DNA of 64,000 nucleotides from Bin5 sp965221345. GTDB taxonomy: Bacteria; Chloroflexota; Anaerolineae; Caldilineales; Caldilineaceae. The position numbers and the translations under genes are program-made. The notes below the pieces were generated by a model. The model was not told where the DNA came from, made no database searches, and was given only the letters and a program-made list of their open reading frames with translations. Positions within the stretch are counted from its first letter, which is position 1, and every line of letters begins with the position of its first letter. Below, piece by piece: positions 26,081-34,502 of this stretch. The stretch covers positions 3,552,333 through 3,616,332 of the forward strand of contig CBDCSD010000002.1 of the NCBI GenBank assembly GCA_965221345.1. Direction: 5' to 3'.

Positions 26081-26133
26081 TTTTTTGAATACGCGGGTGC
26101 TGGATCGGCCGGCTCGATTGGGCGATTCTTTTG

Positions 26134-26206
26134 TACCCCCAAGGGGATTCGAACCCCTGTCGCAGGCTTGAAAGGCCTGAGTCCTGGTCCTCTAGACGAT
26201 GGGGGC
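26134..26206 (-). tRNA. tRNA-Glu (anticodon TTC)
   Basis: A 73-nt cloverleaf on the minus strand. The acceptor stem GCCCCCA pairs with TGGGGGT (first pair G-U), the D arm contains CGTCTAGAGGACCAGGAC, typical of bacterial tRNA-Glu, the anticodon arm is CAGGC-CTTTCAA-GCCTG with TTC at 34-36, and the T arm is AGGGGTTCGAATCCCCT. CCA is not encoded. Confidence 0.95.
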
Positions 26207-26355
26207 GTGCTGGAGGAAAGCACAAAGGAAAGTCTACCAGAAAGGCAGGGCGCAGGTCAAATTTGGCGGTGTTCGGGATTCTTTTGAATTTGCGTGAATG
26301 GTAAAGTTCCAGCGTGCAGAGCCACATCCATTTTTTCAAGAAATGTGCTCTTGCA

Positions 26356-27198
26356 TTAGTCGATTAGCGGGCGACGCCGGATCTGCCACAGCTCCACCAC
26401 CAAGTCGGAGGGATAGTTGGTGGGATCAAAATCGTCAGTTTCCCAAGCATCGCAACCTACGCGGGCAAACAGTTCTTCAATTGTGCGAGAGGAGTGATGT
26501 TGCGCCTCGCCGACGGTCCGGTAGAGATAGACCGCGGATGGCAGGATTACCGGGTGGCCCATTTCATAGAGCGCGCATGCGGTGCCGCCGTTGCCGAGCG
26601 CCTGTATAACATCGCCCGGTTTCTGGTCGATGGCGCGGCCAGCGCGGGTGGTGGTCACATCGAAGCGGAAGGCGAAATGGCTGCGCAGATATCCCTGCTG
26701 CTGGAGGAATGCGCCGATGCGCTTGATGGCGGATGCCACGGAGGCGAAGTCGCTCTCGTTTAGCAGGGCGCGGGGAAGATTCAGAGCCAGGCGGTCTGAC
26801 AGTTGGGCGAAGAAATTGGCCCCCACCCGCTCAGCGAACTCACGGCGTGCAGTGGCAAGATCGTCGCCGCTGAGCTGCGAGGCCAGCGACGCGTAGGCGG
26901 ATCGAAAGAATGCATAGGATAGCGCATCGAACTCGCCGGACTGAACGGTGTTGAGATCAGTTGCTGCGGCGAAACTGGCGGCCAGACCGGGCATGGCTTC
27001 GCGTTTGTAAACGAGTGAGATGTACTCGTCGACGGTTGTCTGGACGGCAGCGAGATCGTCGGAGGACGGGGCCAGAGGGCGCCATTGGCCCAGGATGGCG
27101 TCTGCCATCATCGCCAGAAAGGGTTCGCCTAGCGGCCACCATTTCTGAAAGTCGGGGTAGGGATGCTGTGATACGATGGATGGGAGGGAAGGAGACAT
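26356..27198 (-). CDS. Uncharacterised 280-residue protein
   Basis: No family recognised. The protein is soluble and largely helical in its first 150 residues (Ala/Leu-rich with AADLNTVQSGEFDALSYAF), then has an alpha/beta C-terminal part: HFAFRFDVTTTRAGRAIDQ, GGTACALYEMGHPVILPSAV and DDFDPTNYPSDLVVELWQIR. A hydrophobic pocket protein of the V4R or heme-sensor kind is conceivable but not supported by a motif. It is a single minus-strand gene between tRNA-Glu and the divergent amino-acid ABC operon. Confidence 0.65.
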   Translation of the reverse strand: MSPSLPSIVSQHPYPDFQKWWPLGEPFLAMMADAILGQWRPLAPSSDDLAAVQTTVDEYISLVYKREAMPGLAASFAAATDLNTVQSGEFDALSYAFFRSAYASLASQLSGDDLATARREFAERVGANFFAQLSDRLALNLPRALLNESDFASVASAIKRIGAFLQQQGYLRSHFAFRFDVTTTRAGRAIDQKPGDVIQALGNGGTACALYEMGHPVILPSAVYLYRTVGEAQHHSSRTIEELFARVGCDAWETDDFDPTNYPSDLVVELWQIRRRPLID

Positions 27199-27321
27199 GG
27201 GCTCGCTCAGGTTAGTGGAAGGACTAATTACTTATTTTGCCCAACCCTGTAATATCATATGGTCAGCGTGGCTTCGCATTTTACTGTAAATATTTTACCT
27301 GACCCAGGAGGTGGAAGCACA

Positions 27322-28221
27322 ATGAAACGAATACTGCCATTCCTGCTGATAGCTGCCCTTTGGGTAAGCGCGTGTGTGGCCCCGGTGGCACCGCAGGGTG
27401 CGTCTGAAGGCGACGACGGGGGCGCTTCCGCCGGGGAGGACGACCTGCTCGCGGAAATCATTTCACGCGGCACGATCCGCATATCGACAGATCCAAACTA
27501 TGCGCCGCAGAGCTTTCTGGACGAAGGCGGCAATTTTCAGGGCTTCGACGTAGACGTAGCCAAAGAAATCGCCAAACGGCTTGGGGTAGAAGTGGAATTC
27601 GTCACGCCTGACTGGGACCTGATTACGGCCGGCAACTGGGGGGACCAGTGGGACATGAGCGTCGGCTCGATGACCGTCACCACAGCACGGCAGAAGATCC
27701 TTGAGTTTGCCTCCCCCTCTTATTACTATACACCGGCCCAGTTCGCGGCAGTGGATGGCTCCGAGCTCGAGACGTTGGAGGACCTGAACGGCGCGTCGAT
27801 CTGCGTCGGCGTCTCCACAACGTATGAGAGCTGGTTGATGGGAGATATGGAAAGTTTGGGGTTGCCGGCTGCCAGCTTCTATGTTGACGCCCCGCCCGCC
27901 GATACATCCATTATCCCATTGACGGTGGACAACGACTGCGCACAGCAGATTCAGGCTGGACGCCATGAGTTCCAGGCGTTTCTGACTTCAAATACGGTCG
28001 TGGAAGCGGCCATCGCCGAAGGGGTCCCGATTCACAAAGTGGGCACGCCGGTCTTCTCGGAAAATCTTGCAGTTGCGTTCGACAAGAACGCTTCCAAGGG
28101 AGTCACCGGATTGGTCGAGAAAGTCAGCGAAATCATCGCCGCCATGCATGCTGACGGCACTCTGAGCAGCTTGTCGATGGAGTGGTTTGGTGAGGACCTG
28201 ACGAGCGATCCCACGAAATAG
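27322..28221 (+). CDS. Polar amino acid ABC transporter, substrate-binding lipoprotein (SBP family 3)
   Basis: A 299-residue secreted solute-binding protein. Start 27322 has AGGAGG about ten bases upstream. Lys-Arg then a hydrophobic stretch and the lipobox VSAC (Cys 18) indicate a lipoprotein; an acidic Gly/Ser-rich linker follows. The family-3 signature appears as GTIRISTDPNYAPQSFLDEGG and FDVDVAKEIAKRLG, then VGSMTVTTARQKILEFA and LNGASICVGVSTTYESWL. It binds an amino acid or similar small ligand outside the membrane. The permease gene follows 92 bases downstream; no ATPase gene is present. Confidence 0.9.
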   Translation: MKRILPFLLIAALWVSACVAPVAPQGASEGDDGGASAGEDDLLAEIISRGTIRISTDPNYAPQSFLDEGGNFQGFDVDVAKEIAKRLGVEVEFVTPDWDLITAGNWGDQWDMSVGSMTVTTARQKILEFASPSYYYTPAQFAAVDGSELETLEDLNGASICVGVSTTYESWLMGDMESLGLPAASFYVDAPPADTSIIPLTVDNDCAQQIQAGRHEFQAFLTSNTVVEAAIAEGVPIHKVGTPVFSENLAVAFDKNASKGVTGLVEKVSEIIAAMHADGTLSSLSMEWFGEDLTSDPTK

Positions 28222-28313
28222 GCGGGAGCAGGGCACAGGAGATCGAACTGCGCAGCGCGTGTAGCCTTCGCTATGCGAAGATGCGGGCGTTGCCGTTCGT
28301 TACGGGAAACGGG

Positions 28314-29168
28314 ATGTCGACAGCGCATTCAGACGAGGGTTTTGCCTTGCAGGCTGAACAGATAATGGCGTCACAGCGGCGTGACGCCCGTCGTTTTGCC
28401 ATGGGCGTGCGAGCTTCGTACATACTCTTGTTGCTGGCACTTTTTTACGCGTTCAGTGGGTCCCACTTTACGGTAGCCGGGCTGCAGTTCACGACGATTA
28501 CATTGGACTGGACGTTCATTCGCAGCCATTGGTTTTTCATCTTCAACGGGGTCTGGCTGACGATTCTGTTGTCGGCCCTGTCGATTGTTTTGGCGACAGC
28601 GCTATCGCTCCTGGGCGCGTTGGGGCGTCTGTCGAAATCCCCGCCCGCCTATGCGCTGGCGACCTTTTACATTTCGCTTATCAGGGGTACGCCTTTGCTC
28701 CTGCAGGTCGTCTTTTTCTTCCTGGCGCTGCCGCAACTTGGTATTCGCATGTCGGGCCTGTCGGCGGGCGTGTTGGCCCTGGGGTTGAATTACGGCGCCT
28801 ACATGACGGAGATAATGCGGGCAGGCATCCAGTCAGTGGGCGCGGGCCAGCGGGAGGCGGCCCAGTCAGTTGGCTTGACGCGATTCCAGATTATGCGCTT
28901 CATCGTGTTGCCGCAGGCTCTGCGACTGGTCATCCCACCGATTGGCAACCAGTTCATCGCGATGCTGAAGGATACCTCGCTCATCTCGGTCACGGGCTTT
29001 GTATGGGAACTGCTGTGGAGGGCGCAGAAGCAGGGCCGGGCCAATTTTCGCAGCTTGGAAGCGCTGCTGATCGCGGCGGTTTTCTATTGGATCATCACCA
29101 TTATTTTTTCGGCTTTTCAGGCACAGATCGAGCTGCGCCTCTCCCGGGGTTATCGGACGGCTCTGTGA
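28314..29168 (+). CDS. Amino acid ABC transporter permease
   Basis: A 284-residue inner-membrane permease of the His/Glu/Gln/Arg family. Five or so hydrophobic spans are visible, beginning SYILLLLALFYAF. The family pattern includes ISLIRGTPLLLQVVF, LGLNYGAYMTEIMRAGIQS and the EAA loop GQREAAQSVGLTRFQIMRFI-LPQA, which docks to the ATPase. The start is uncertain: an ATG 11 codons upstream (28281) is also in frame, neither has a strong ribosome site. Forms a transporter with the preceding SBP. Confidence 0.9.
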   Translation: MSTAHSDEGFALQAEQIMASQRRDARRFAMGVRASYILLLLALFYAFSGSHFTVAGLQFTTITLDWTFIRSHWFFIFNGVWLTILLSALSIVLATALSLLGALGRLSKSPPAYALATFYISLIRGTPLLLQVVFFFLALPQLGIRMSGLSAGVLALGLNYGAYMTEIMRAGIQSVGAGQREAAQSVGLTRFQIMRFIVLPQALRLVIPPIGNQFIAMLKDTSLISVTGFVWELLWRAQKQGRANFRSLEALLIAAVFYWIITIIFSAFQAQIELRLSRGYRTAL

Positions 29169-29249
29169 CGTTTGAGTTTTTTGTTTTTAGTTTTTGGGGC
29201 GTGTTGACATTTGGCAAAACTGAGTATTGCACGATCAGAGTGTGGCCTA

Positions 29250-29750
29250 TCTACGGAGGGGCACGGAGAACACCTTAACACCTTTTTGTCCGCGGAGGAC
29301 GCGGAGGGCCGCGGAGAACATCTTAAACCCTTTTTATCCACGAAGGGGCACGAAGAACACCTTAACACCTTTTTGTCCGCGGAGGACGCGGAGGGGCGCG
29401 GAGAACACCTTAACACCTTTTTTGTCCGCGGAGGACGCGGAGGGGCACGGAGAACACCTTAACACCTTTTTATCCGCGGAGGACGCGGAGGGCCGCGGAG
29501 AACACCTTAACACCTTTTTGTCCGCGGAGGACGCGGAGGGCCGCGGAGAACACCTTAACACCTTTTTATCCGCGGAGGACGCGGAGGGGCACGGAGAACA
29601 CCTTAACACCTTTTTATCCGCGGAGGACGCGGAGGGGCACGGAGAACACCTTAACACCTTTTTATCCGCGGAGGACGCGGAGGGGCACGGAGAACACCTT
29701 AACACCTTTTTATCCGCGGAGGACGCGGAGGGGCACGGAGAACACCTTTG
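29250..29750. repeat. Tandem array of about eleven 48-bp units
   Basis: Units of 48 bases (core GGAGGACGCGGAGGGGCACG then GAGAACACCTTAACACC and TTTTT) repeat head to tail with small differences (GTCC/ATCC, GGGGCACGG/GGGCCGCGG); the first units are more diverged and one is shorter. Because 48 is a multiple of three both strands stay open for 160-180 codons, giving spurious reading frames. It sits between the amino-acid permease and an IS630-type element. There are no unique spacers, so it is not CRISPR. Confidence 0.9.
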
Positions 29751-29869
29751 CCACCGCAGATTATGGTCGTAGAAGACGAGTATCAGGCGAGAAACGGGCC
29801 AATGCTGCCCGCAGACGTCCTGCATATGTCACATTTTGAATAGTCTTTACCAAATGTCTACGACCCCTA

Positions 29870-31095
29870 GTAGTTCAACAGTCTTCTATTGACGGATAAA
29901 GGCGTTCGAGTTTGATGCGAGCATCAGCGGTGGTGAAACGCCAGTTAACGGTCGATGCAGAAGCATTGCGGCGGGTTTGCCAAGCTGCGACTTTCTGCAT
30001 CAAGGTGTGTTTGTCAGGGATGCGCGCGTTCAAGCACTGTCGATGCAGGACACTGAGTTCGATTTCAGCCATATTGAGCCAACTGCCATGCTTGGGCGTG
30101 TAATGGATTTCCAGTTTGGCGGCAATGCGGCGGGCTTCAGCCGCCGGGAACGCTTCATACAGCGAAGCGAGTTTGTGCGTGTTCAAATTGTCCATCACCA
30201 AGACGATCGTGTCAGCCTGCGGGAAATGGATGTCGACAAGGTCACGCAGGCAGTAGGCAAAATCAACCATGGTGCGGCGCTCTGTCACCTTGACATGACG
30301 CCAGGCTTGCAGCGGCGCAAAGCAGAGAAAGAGGTTGCCAACGCCGTTGCGTTCATACTCGTAGTCATATTTGGCCACCGCACCCGGTCGCGGTGGCAGG
30401 GGCAGACGGGTCTCTTTGGTCAACTGTTTACTGCCTTCATCAAGACAGACCAACGGGCGCTTGGGATCCTGTTGCCGATGATAGACTTCAAGCGTATCTT
30501 CCATGGCGCAGACGAACTCTGCGCTCGCGGTCTCCGGAATACACCATTCATCTTTCAGCCAGGGCTTAAGTTCGTTTTTTTTAGCGTCGTCCGCACTGTT
30601 TCGCGCGAAATACGTTCGACCACCTCTAATTCGACCAGCTTATCGGCCAGCATCTGCAGCGTCCACTGCTCCTGTCCATCCGGCGCAGCGCTACACGCTA
30701 ACTGCACCAACCGGGCTTCGCCAGCGCCATCCAATACGCGCGGTCGTTTCCGTTTCGGTCGCGTGTGGGTGAGGGCGGCTTCGATGCCGACTGTGACACA
30801 CCGCTCCCGCACGCGCTCGACCGTGCGCGCATGCGCTCCTAATGCCTTGGCAATCTCGGCGTCGCACCAGCCCCCGCCCGCTTGCGCCTCATCGGCCATC
30901 AGCAGGATGCGAGCCCGTCTTAAGCGTCGCGCCGACCCTGTTCCCGTGTTCACCTGCCCATCCAGTTCCTTGCGCTCTTCCGCTGTCAATCGCACCCGAT
31001 ATCGTTTCGCTGGCATCTTTCCTCTCCTTGTGTCTGCCTTTCTGGAGAGTGTGCCACAATTCACTTTGTCCGGCAAACCCTGTCTGTTACACTAC
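29870..31095 (-). mobile_element. IS630-family insertion sequence, copy A (1226 bp)
   Basis: The element is bounded by TA at 29868-29869 and 31096-31097, the usual IS630 target duplication, with imperfect terminal inverted repeats GTAGTTCAACA and GTAGTGTAACA. It has exactly the same length as copies B and C but differs at several residues (for example TERR versus TARR, YCLR versus HCMR), so it is an older or independent arrival. Confidence 0.9.
29875..31016 (-). CDS. IS630-family transposase, expressed by -1 frameshift (copy A)
   Basis: Two overlapping frames encode the N-terminal DNA-binding part (from ATG 31016, AGGAGAGG upstream) and the DDE part. They join at an A8 run (T8 at 30575-30582 on the plus strand): the zero frame reads LKKTNLSPG then stops; a -1 slip gives LKKNELKPWLKDEW and continues. 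The span of 1142 bases plus one equals 381 codons, so a single -1 slip yields a 380-residue enzyme. HTH motif: ALGAHARTVERVRER. Catalytic acids: VCLDEGSKQ, VLVMDNLNTHK and WLNMAEIELS. Confidence 0.85.
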
Positions 31096-31097
31096 TA

Positions 31098-31498
31098 GTA
31101 AACAACAGGGGCTAGGGGATAGGGGATAGGGGCGAGCAGACAGTGGCGAGAGGATGGCTGGGCGGGTTGGCAGTCGGGTTTTGAGGGGGGCGTTGCGGGG
31201 GGAATCCCCCCGCACAAGGGAGGGCCGAAGGCCCGACCGCCCGGAAGGGCGACAGCCCCTGGCGGCGGCGGGTGTTTGCCGACGACAGCCCTGAGCCGCC
31301 TTAGCGGGCCGGAGCCGCCGGAGGGCGCCTAAGAACGAGGAGAGAGTGAAGAGGAGTGAGGAGTGAGAGAAAAACCAGGGGTGAAGGGAGAGAAGTGAGA
31401 AACTCCTGCGCTTGGCTCACTCAGGGTGGCTTGTCTGCATGGTCGCGAATTGGCTGCGGCTGAGTAGGTACCCCAAATATACATGGAGATAGGGAGAC
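31098..31498. other. Intergenic stretch with clustered hairpins and purine-rich runs
   Basis: No gene is seen. After a GGGGATAGGGGATAGGGG run there are three consecutive short palindromes: GCGGGGGG-AAT-CCCCCCGC, GGGCC-GAA-GGCCC and CGCCC-GGAA-GGGCG, then a purine-rich GAGGAGTGAGGAGTGAGAG segment. The end holds GGGAGAC before the ATG at 31499. The hairpins could be a REP-like element. Confidence 0.5.
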
Positions 31499-32281
31499 AT
31501 GACACACCAGTTCAGTATTTGTTCCTATAGTTTTCGCCGATCTCTTGAAAGCGGCGCGATGGACTATCGGGGCTATGTAGCTTTTCACCGGCGCCACGGC
31601 TTTTCACAGCTTGATCCGTGGATGAGGCATCTGGAGCCGGCACTGGATGACAGGAGGTGGCTGGCAGATGCCAAGAGCATGGCGGAGGACGCGGGTCTGC
31701 CGTACGGCTGCATTGCGGTGGACGGCGGCCACATCTATGAGGAGACCGCGGGGGAGCGTGCGGCACGCCGGGACATGGCCTACCGGTGGCTGGACGTCGC
31801 CGCGTCGCTGGGCGCGTCGCAGATGCGGATTGACAGCGGTGGGCCGGAGGAGTTGACCGACGACATTTTCGAGATTGTCGTTGAAGGCTACAACGAGCTG
31901 ATCCCGAGGGCGAAGGCAGCGGGCGTGGAGATCCTGGTCGAGAACCACTGGGGGCCAACCAAGTACGCGGAGAATACGGTGCGCCTGCTTAAGGAGGTAA
32001 AAGGACTTGGGCTGCTGTTCGATACGAACAATTGGGCGGCGGGAACGCAGGAAAGCGCCTGGCAGATGTGCGCCCGCTACGCTCGACTCACCCATTTCAA
32101 GACAATGTCCTTCGACAGCCTGAGTAACGATCCGTCGGTCGATCTGCAGAAAGCATTTACCATCTTGCAAGAGAATGGCTACAGCGGGGTCTGGGGGATC
32201 GAATCGGTACCTGAAGATGGCGACGAGGAGGGGGCGGCGGTCAAGACATTGGCGCTCTTGCGCCGTGCTTTGGGCGAGTAA
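31499..32281 (+). CDS. Sugar phosphate isomerase/epimerase (TIM barrel)
   Basis: A 260-residue xylose-isomerase-like TIM-barrel protein. ATAGGGAGAC precedes the ATG. It opens with FSICSYSFRRSLESGAMDY, and the metal ligands can be placed at Glu in ILVENHWGPT (about 145), Asp in LLFDTNNWAAG (about 172), His in LTHFKTMSFD (about 200) and Glu in WGIESVPEDGD (about 235). It is followed after 100 bases by a Gfo/Idh/MocA oxidoreductase, a common pair in inositol or rare-sugar breakdown. The paralogue at 10.3 kb is only distantly similar. Confidence 0.85.
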   Translation: MTHQFSICSYSFRRSLESGAMDYRGYVAFHRRHGFSQLDPWMRHLEPALDDRRWLADAKSMAEDAGLPYGCIAVDGGHIYEETAGERAARRDMAYRWLDVAASLGASQMRIDSGGPEELTDDIFEIVVEGYNELIPRAKAAGVEILVENHWGPTKYAENTVRLLKEVKGLGLLFDTNNWAAGTQESAWQMCARYARLTHFKTMSFDSLSNDPSVDLQKAFTILQENGYSGVWGIESVPEDGDEEGAAVKTLALLRRALGE

Positions 32282-32382
32282 AGAGGTGCCTGCAGGGGGC
32301 GCTGAAGGCTGCGCAGCCGTAGGCGACTGAGCGTGACCACTATCAAACTACGACTCATGACTTTAGCGAAGAGTAATTGAAA

Positions 32383-33489
32383 ATGACAGAAGAGAAGACT
32401 CGAATTGGGATCATCGGCGTCGGCCAGATTGGCAAGGGCCACGTCCGCACTTACATGGGAATGCCGCACGTGGAGATCGCGGCAGTTGCCGACGTCAACG
32501 AAGCCGAAGCGCAGAGAGTGGCGGCGGAAAACGGCATTGCCAGCGTCTACACTGATTTCCGGCAGTTGCTGGCACGCGACGACATCGCGGCGGTCGATGT
32601 CTGCCTCCACAACAACTTTCATATGCCGGCGACTGTGGCTGCGCTCAAGGCGGGCAAGCATGTATTCTGCGAGAAGCCGATGGCCGGCGCTTACATCGAC
32701 GCTGAAAAGATGCTTGCGACTGCCAGAGAATGCGGACTTATGCTCAGCATCCAGAACCGCGAGTACTTCATCGACGAAACGAAGGCGGCCAAATCGCTGA
32801 TCGACGGCGGCTATCTGGGCAAGCTGTATCATGCGCGCTCAACAGGTTATCGACGGCGAGGCCGGCCGTTCGTGGACGGCTACGGATCCCCTTTCTTCGT
32901 GAATAAGGAGACCGCCAGCGGCGGGGCGCTCTATGACATGGGCGTCTATCATATCTCCACGGTGCTACACCTGCTGGGCAACCCGGACGTATTGCGCATC
33001 TCGGGAAAGACTTATCAGGAAATAGCAATGGACGCGGCGCGGCGAGAACGCAGCGGCTATAATGTGGAGGAGTTGGGGCTGGGCTTTGTGCGGTTGGCCG
33101 ACAACATTACCTTGGACATTATCGAGGCTTGGGCCATCCATATGAACGCCTTCGAAGGTTCATACGTTGTCGGCGCGGAAGGCGGAGTGCGCCTCGATCC
33201 TTTCGGCTACTTCCATAGCGCCGGCGATCTGGACCTGGACTCTACAGCCAATCTGAAGATGTTCGACTTCCGTCAACACAATGTGCGCGAGCTGGGTGAC
33301 GTGTACGACGGCAGCCAGCAGCACTGGATCGCCGCGGTTGATGGCCGGGTTGAACTGCTGCCCACCGCTGAGATCGCGCTGAACTGCATGCTCATCTCGG
33401 AGGGCATCTACCTGTCCAATCAGTTGGGCCGGGAGGTGAGCGCCGAGGAAGTACGGGCGGCGTCAGTTTCGACCGCGGCGGCAATTTGA
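32383..33489 (+). CDS. Gfo/Idh/MocA-family oxidoreductase
   Basis: A 368-residue NAD(P)-dependent sugar or inositol dehydrogenase. The Rossmann motif is RIGIIGVGQIGKGH at residue 6, the family Lys motif is VFCEKPMAG (about 97), and GGGALYDMGVYHIS-like sequence (ASGGALYDMGVYH, about 185) carries the Asp/His pair. The ATG at 32383 is preferred to the TTG two codons upstream. Substrate unknown; neighbours suggest carbohydrate catabolism. Confidence 0.88.
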   Translation: MTEEKTRIGIIGVGQIGKGHVRTYMGMPHVEIAAVADVNEAEAQRVAAENGIASVYTDFRQLLARDDIAAVDVCLHNNFHMPATVAALKAGKHVFCEKPMAGAYIDAEKMLATARECGLMLSIQNREYFIDETKAAKSLIDGGYLGKLYHARSTGYRRRGRPFVDGYGSPFFVNKETASGGALYDMGVYHISTVLHLLGNPDVLRISGKTYQEIAMDAARRERSGYNVEELGLGFVRLADNITLDIIEAWAIHMNAFEGSYVVGAEGGVRLDPFGYFHSAGDLDLDSTANLKMFDFRQHNVRELGDVYDGSQQHWIAAVDGRVELLPTAEIALNCMLISEGIYLSNQLGREVSAEEVRAASVSTAAAI

Positions 33490-33615
33490 CGGCGACGCAG
33501 GGCGCAGCCAGCGATAGCGGCATCCCGCGATCAGTCAGATTCGGACTGGGCGTATCCACGTCGCCCCAAGTGCAGAGGACGGTGGGCGCGAATGGGATCA
33601 GACAAGCGTGACGGT

Positions 33616-34347
33616 TCAGATCGCCTGGCAGCGGATAAGGCGGGCCGGTTGGTTCTGGTCGTTGCGGACGGTCTGGGCCTCGCCGGGAGGGATCAACGCG
33701 CCTTCGTGGCGTTCTGCTCGCAGGGTGTCGCCGCCGGCAGCGATAGTCACCTCGCCGCTCCAGACAAACCAGACAGCCTCCTTGTCTTGAGAACCGGGCT
33801 CCTCTAGTTGTGCCCCTTGCCCCAGTTCAAAATAGTCGAGCCGCATCTCCGGTGTTCCCGTGGCAGGGGAGGCGGGCTCCCATGCCTGCTTTTGGCCTTG
33901 CTTCGAGAGTTCTCCGGATGCAAGCTGGTCGATGCGCACGGTTGTCTGATGATTGTCCGGCGGGCGCGGCGTGCTTCCTGTCTTGGAGGGGTCCCGCTCT
34001 CCCCGGTACAGCGCAAAGTCGGGCGGGGCCTGGAAGCTGATCAGAGTCGCTTCGGCACCACTGGTGTTGACGGTGCCGTGTACTTCCGGCGATGGAACGT
34101 AGGCAAATTCTCCTGCAGTGATGGGCGTGTATGCATCGCCTTGTCGCACAGAGACTCCACCCTCGAGCACTATGAAGATGTCTGCAGATCCTTCGTGAAA
34201 GTGCTGAGGAAACTCTTCCCCCGGTTGGAAAACTGAATAGTTCAGGGTAATGTCTTGCGCGCCTGTTGAGGGCCCGACCAGGTTTTTGGAATCGCCTTTG
34301 CCCATTTGAAAGGCTGCGGCTTTTCTGGCAGATAGTAGGGTTGCCAT
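33616..34347 (-). CDS. Bicupin-like protein
   Basis: A 243-residue protein with two cupin domains. Start 34347 has AGGAG eight bases upstream. The first domain (about 30-115) contains the metal motif PQHFHEGSADIFIVLEGG and later PSPEVHGTVNT; the second (about 150-240) is degenerate, with EEPGSQDKEAVWFVWSGEV and IPPGEAQTV lacking the histidines. Bicupins act as dioxygenases, isomerases or sugar-binding regulators; only the first site seems able to bind metal. It diverges from no neighbour and precedes a PhyH gene on the same strand in reverse order. Confidence 0.75.
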   Translation of the reverse strand: MATLLSARKAAAFQMGKGDSKNLVGPSTGAQDITLNYSVFQPGEEFPQHFHEGSADIFIVLEGGVSVRQGDAYTPITAGEFAYVPSPEVHGTVNTSGAEATLISFQAPPDFALYRGERDPSKTGSTPRPPDNHQTTVRIDQLASGELSKQGQKQAWEPASPATGTPEMRLDYFELGQGAQLEEPGSQDKEAVWFVWSGEVTIAAGGDTLRAERHEGALIPPGEAQTVRNDQNQPARLIRCQAI

Positions 34348-34502
34348 AGGTCGATCTCCTGCTGCATTGGTTACGTCGCGGTGGACCGAGACGAATATTG
34401 GAAACTCCAGGCTTGGTGGCGCGACAACGTGCCCGCCCAACGGAATTACAGGGTTGCGCGTTGCGCTGCCAGCCGCAGTCGAGTAGGTTTCACACGTCCA
34501 AG

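Noticed and set aside
29227..29825. Open frames of 160-180 codons on both strands with 16-residue repeats
   Set aside because: They come from the 48-bp tandem array, whose period is a multiple of three; no ribosome site or non-repeat domain.
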